8,054 bases of DNA from positions 1-8,054 of the forward strand of contig JALWEA010000439.1 in assembly GCA_027039465.1 (NCBI GenBank). The letters are read 5' to 3'. The stretch is from Calditrichia bacterium (GTDB lineage: Bacteria > Calditrichota > Calditrichia > Calditrichales > Calditrichaceae). A program made the translations under genes and the position numbers. Below the pieces are notes generated by a model, which had not been told where the DNA came from, searched no databases, and was given only the letters and a program-made list of their open reading frames with translations. Of this stretch, positions 5,125-8,054 are shown one piece after another (position 1 is the first letter of the stretch; each line of letters begins with the position of its first letter).

Positions 5125-7902
5125 TCAATGCACGGATTGTAGCGCGGTCAATAGAATGGAAATGCGTCCGAAATAGGTCTCGTTGTTATAGTGCCATTGC
5201 TTGAATGTTCGGGCGTAACCGGCCGAGAATCGCATGAATTGTTCACCGAAAGATAACTGAAAACCGGCGGAGGCGACTTCTTTGGCCGCTTGGCTGCCAA
5301 GACGCGCATAATCGAAAAAAGCATCGATGGTGACGTTGCGGATAGCCAGAAAAATTAGCTTGTATGGTGTGGATTGCTTCAATAAATAACGAAATTCCAG
5401 CGCATTCCACAACAATTGATCGGCATCGATGTTTTCGCGCAGGGCGCGAATGGTGCGTGTGAACAAATATTCCCTTGGCATGTCAAATTCGTAATAGCGG
5501 TCCACTCCGACAATCTGGAAAGGAAGCAAATGCCCTTGTTGACGAATAAAACTCAAACGATCGACGAAGCCGAAAGCGTCGCTGAACAATTTGTTGGCTA
5601 GGGTAAGATTGGATTCGAACAAATGAAATTTGTAATTGGAATTAGGCATGGTATTGAAATAAAAAGCCTCTATTCCGATCGTGCGGCGCGGAATGGCCGA
5701 TTCGCGTGCGGAGGGCAGATGGTAGTCAAACGAAAGACGAACGGACGGGCCCTGAAACCACACTTTTTTTACGGGATAAGGCGCATTCTTTTTAAAACGA
5801 TGATCGAAATAGCTGTAAGCCAATTTACCGTCCACCTGCCAACGTTCGTTGCCATTTATTAACAAAATGCGACGCAAAGAAATATTCATCTGATGACGCG
5901 TACCTTCCGGGTGCGTTAAAATGACAGGGCCGTAATAAATGTACGTGGAGATATCCGTGTTCATCCATTTTAATTCGTGATTTATTAGAAAAACGGAACG
6001 ATTGGGATGCAAGGGCGTGATCCAGAATCCGGCAGTGAGCAATTGACGCTGTAAAATTTCCGTCCAGACCGTGGAACCGTAAATACCGTACCCGTATTCT
6101 TTGTCATAAAAAGGCAAGGCGAAACTCATTAAATGTTCCATAGGGAAAAAGGGAAGACGTTTCCGACCCGGTTTTAAAGCGATTGCAGGGTGCGCCGGAA
6201 TATGAAGCGTATCCGGCAAAAAAGGAGGCTTGTGCTGCCATTGTCCGTATCGGTTCGGCATGGGTAAACGGGATTGGGCCGGAAAATTTAAAACGGAATC
6301 CACCGGGATCGCAAAGAAACGAGCTTTGCCGTCCGCCTGGTAACGAAAGGCAATCAACGCATCATTCGCGGAGTCAGCGGCGCTTAACCAGTAAATAAAT
6401 TGATCCGTCCAGCGGCTGACAACGGAATCGCGTTCAAGATCATACAAGGTAATACCGGGCTGTTGCTGGCGCACTTCGTTGAAGGCCAGATAACGATCAC
6501 CCAAAGCGACCGGTGAGCGCGGAGCTTCAATATCGCCTTTTAAAACCGTAAGGTGTCGATTTTTCCAGACGCACAATTCGCGTTGTCCGTTTTGGTTTTG
6601 CCTTGTGAAAAACAAAGTGCCGTTTTTATCCGCCGTTAATTTTCCGATGGGTTGCTTACTTTTCAAAACGACTTCGGTTTGTCCGGTTCGGGGATCGAAT
6701 TTCAGCAGCCGGGTTTCATTGGGCAAAACTTCCGCCAAATACAGGTGGCGGCCTTTGCCGAAGGTTCCGTAGCGGCTGCGCAAAGGTTTTAATATTTTTT
6801 GAGAATGCTTCGATTGCCGATCGAACAGCCGCCATTGAAATCGCAAAGCTATTTGATCCGCTTCAACGGAGTAGTAGGGTTCGCCGTAAGCGATGAAACG
6901 ATGATCCCGGCTCAGACACACCTGCGTCCTCAAACGATCGGAAAGTTTTTGCAGAATTTGCGTTTGGCCGTTTTTGATTTGTACGATTTGCAGGGAAATA
7001 TCTTTGTCCGCAGAGGTTGTTTTGCCCGCCACCAAGTACAGGGAATCTTTTTGCGAAAGCGGGAAAATGGCGGTCGGCTGATCGATGAACGACGGCAATT
7101 TTTCAGGGAAGCGGGCCACCGGCAAATCGGCTAAAAAATCACCGTAATACAAAACGGCGTAGCGGACAAAGTCCGGAAACAAATCGTTGACATTTTTTTT
7201 GAATACGGCTTTAAACGCCTTGTCAAAATCGTAATACCAGGCGTTTGGCTCGTAGCGCATTAAGCGAATTAGGGCGGAATCTCCGTAAGTAAAACTTAGG
7301 TAACGAATAAAGGAGTTGGCCGAAGGATAGAGAAGCCGACTGCTCAGGGCCGAAGCATTCAGTTGACCGCTCAGCACGGCGCGCTTAACATAGTAATCGC
7401 CTCGAAACAAATTCCAGCTTTCGGCAAAATATTGGGCAATGCCTTCAAAAAACCAACGCGGGGTGGTGGCAAGGGAAGCTTCACCCAAAAAACTCAATTT
7501 GCGATGCAATGCTTTGAAAGTGACCCAATGGGTCAGTTCGTGCGTGAGCACCAGATGGTACCAAGACTTTTGTTCGCTCCAGAAGGGCATGTACATGGAA
7601 GACAAAGCGTAAATAACCACACTATTCCCGAGAGCGTAACCGTTGGAAATGTCGGGTTTGTCGGTTAAAATAATACGGGCTTTGGGAAGACGAGCGATTT
7701 GCCGATCGGTAAAGCCGTGCAAATGCGCCAAACGGGGAATTTCGGCCTCGGCAATGGCTAACAGAGAAAGAGCCAAACTGTCGTAAGGGGCTTCATATTC
7801 AACGTAAGCATAATGACCGGTTACTTTTTGCCATTGCGCGGCGAATGATTCAATGGGTGAGATCAATGAAATGATTGCCAAAAGGAGAATAAATTTTTTC
7901 AT
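5125..7902 (-). CDS. Exported gluzincin-type peptidase with probable beta-propeller and outer-membrane barrel
   Basis: This 925-residue protein begins with a signal peptide (MKK, hydrophobic 4-16, likely cut after A21 in ESFAAQ). Residues about 25-255 form a metallopeptidase domain. The zinc motif HELTH (121-125) and FFEGIAQYF (151-159), with the probable third zinc ligand E153, match the Peptidase MA-like/M1 gluzincin pattern. Residues about 270-545 hold repeated four-strand-like segments (SLYLVAG, RFIAYGEP, HLYLAEV, TLFFTRQ, RYLAFNEV, ALIAFRY), consistent with a TolB/WD40-like propeller. Residues about 590-925 alternate polar and hydrophobic residues and include FFDYARLGS and AGFQLSFGEQFMRFSAGYARTF, resembling the last strands of Omp85/surface-antigen barrels. 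The final residue is His rather than the usual aromatic. AGGGAA 9 nt before the ATG supports the start. Substrate and role are unknown; a surface-anchored protease or outer-membrane assembly function is inference. No partner gene is in the window. Confidence 0.8.
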   Translation of the reverse strand: MKKFILLLAIISLISPIESFAAQWQKVTGHYAYVEYEAPYDSLALSLLAIAEAEIPRLAHLHGFTDRQIARLPKARIILTDKPDISNGYALGNSVVIYALSSMYMPFWSEQKSWYHLVLTHELTHWVTFKALHRKLSFLGEASLATTPRWFFEGIAQYFAESWNLFRGDYYVKRAVLSGQLNASALSSRLLYPSANSFIRYLSFTYGDSALIRLMRYEPNAWYYDFDKAFKAVFKKNVNDLFPDFVRYAVLYYGDFLADLPVARFPEKLPSFIDQPTAIFPLSQKDSLYLVAGKTTSADKDISLQIVQIKNGQTQILQKLSDRLRTQVCLSRDHRFIAYGEPYYSVEADQIALRFQWRLFDRQSKHSQKILKPLRSRYGTFGKGRHLYLAEVLPNETRLLKFDPRTGQTEVVLKSKQPIGKLTADKNGTLFFTRQNQNGQRELCVWKNRHLTVLKGDIEAPRSPVALGDRYLAFNEVRQQQPGITLYDLERDSVVSRWTDQFIYWLSAADSANDALIAFRYQADGKARFFAIPVDSVLNFPAQSRLPMPNRYGQWQHKPPFLPDTLHIPAHPAIALKPGRKRLPFFPMEHLMSFALPFYDKEYGYGIYGSTVWTEILQRQLLTAGFWITPLHPNRSVFLINHELKWMNTDISTYIYYGPVILTHPEGTRHQMNISLRRILLINGNERWQVDGKLAYSYFDHRFKKNAPYPVKKVWFQGPSVRLSFDYHLPSARESAIPRRTIGIEAFYFNTMPNSNYKFHLFESNLTLANKLFSDAFGFVDRLSFIRQQGHLLPFQIVGVDRYYEFDMPREYLFTRTIRALRENIDADQLLWNALEFRYLLKQSTPYKLIFLAIRNVTIDAFFDYARLGSQAAKEVASAGFQLSFGEQFMRFSAGYARTFKQWHYNNETYFGRISILLTALQSVH

Positions 7903-7987
7903 AAATCAAGGTTCCCTGAAAATAAAAACGGTGAAAAACTTCGGTTCTAAATTTTAAAACATGACATTGCGCGTTTTCTTTTTGACC

Positions 7988-8044
7988 CACCCCCGGTCTC
8001 TCCCTGCTAATGCCCCGATGCTCGGGATTTTCAACATGGAGGGA
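7988..8044 (-). repeat. Candidate GC-rich hairpin element upstream of the surface peptidase gene
   Basis: The 152 nt before the - strand gene are AT-rich except for this block. CCCGA (8014-8018) and TCGGG (8022-8026) form a tight hairpin around TGC. It is nested within TCCCT (8001-8005) and AGGGA (8040-8044), and flanked by a C-run that reads GGGGGTGGGT on the - strand. This looks like the end-hairpin type of small dispersed repeat common in FCB-group genomes. It has no T run and so is not an obvious terminator. A gene upstream on the same strand would lie outside the window. Confidence 0.4.
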
Positions 8045-8054
8045 TGCCACTTTA

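Noticed and set aside
5416..7668. Several + strand open frames inside the surface peptidase gene
   Set aside because: They are short and scattered, lack ribosome sites, and lie opposite a continuous 925-residue frame with signal peptide and catalytic motifs.
7850..8050. 66-residue - strand frame overlapping the start of the surface peptidase gene
   Set aside because: It runs through the GC-rich hairpin block and into the signal-peptide region in another frame; no family resemblance or ribosome site.

Overview
The window carries the distal part of a threonine-biosynthesis cluster on the + strand: a partial aspartate kinase (1-1082), homoserine kinase thrB (1079-2074) and threonine synthase thrC (2231-3538). 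A separate + strand gene follows (3780-4925) for a bacterial relative of the archaeal/eukaryotic release factor 1 family, closed by a strong intrinsic terminator (4968-5007). A large convergent gene on the - strand (5125-7902) encodes an exported protein with a gluzincin-type metallopeptidase domain, a probable beta-propeller and a probable outer-membrane barrel. All genes are intact except the left-edge one.

The thr genes form a pathway unit. Aspartate kinase makes aspartyl phosphate, ThrB phosphorylates homoserine, and ThrC converts phosphohomoserine to threonine. The kinase has no fused homoserine dehydrogenase. Its ACT domains keep both glutamine-containing motifs tied to threonine binding in ThrA-type enzymes, so threonine feedback is a reasonable inference. 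The kinase and thrB overlap by 4 nt. The thrB-thrC gap and the gap after thrC are filled by two related copies of a composite repeat: purine-rich GATGAAA/AAAGGA units, GACAAAT heptads, then four ATCCG-like boxes spaced 10, 9 and 9 nt. The first copy has run into the end of thrB and encodes its last 13 residues.

The host is a Gram-negative bacterium, judging from the probable outer-membrane barrel. Moderate GC, A-rich intergenic repeats, the thr gene order and the peptidase-propeller-barrel protein suggest the Bacteroidota/Calditrichota/Ignavibacteria side of the FCB group, but I cannot fix the phylum without searches. The genes are mostly ordinary metabolism. The most unusual material is the paired intergenic repeat, the release-factor homologue that lacks GGQ at the expected catalytic loop, and the three-part surface protein. 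No phage, IS element, tRNA, rRNA or CRISPR array is visible.
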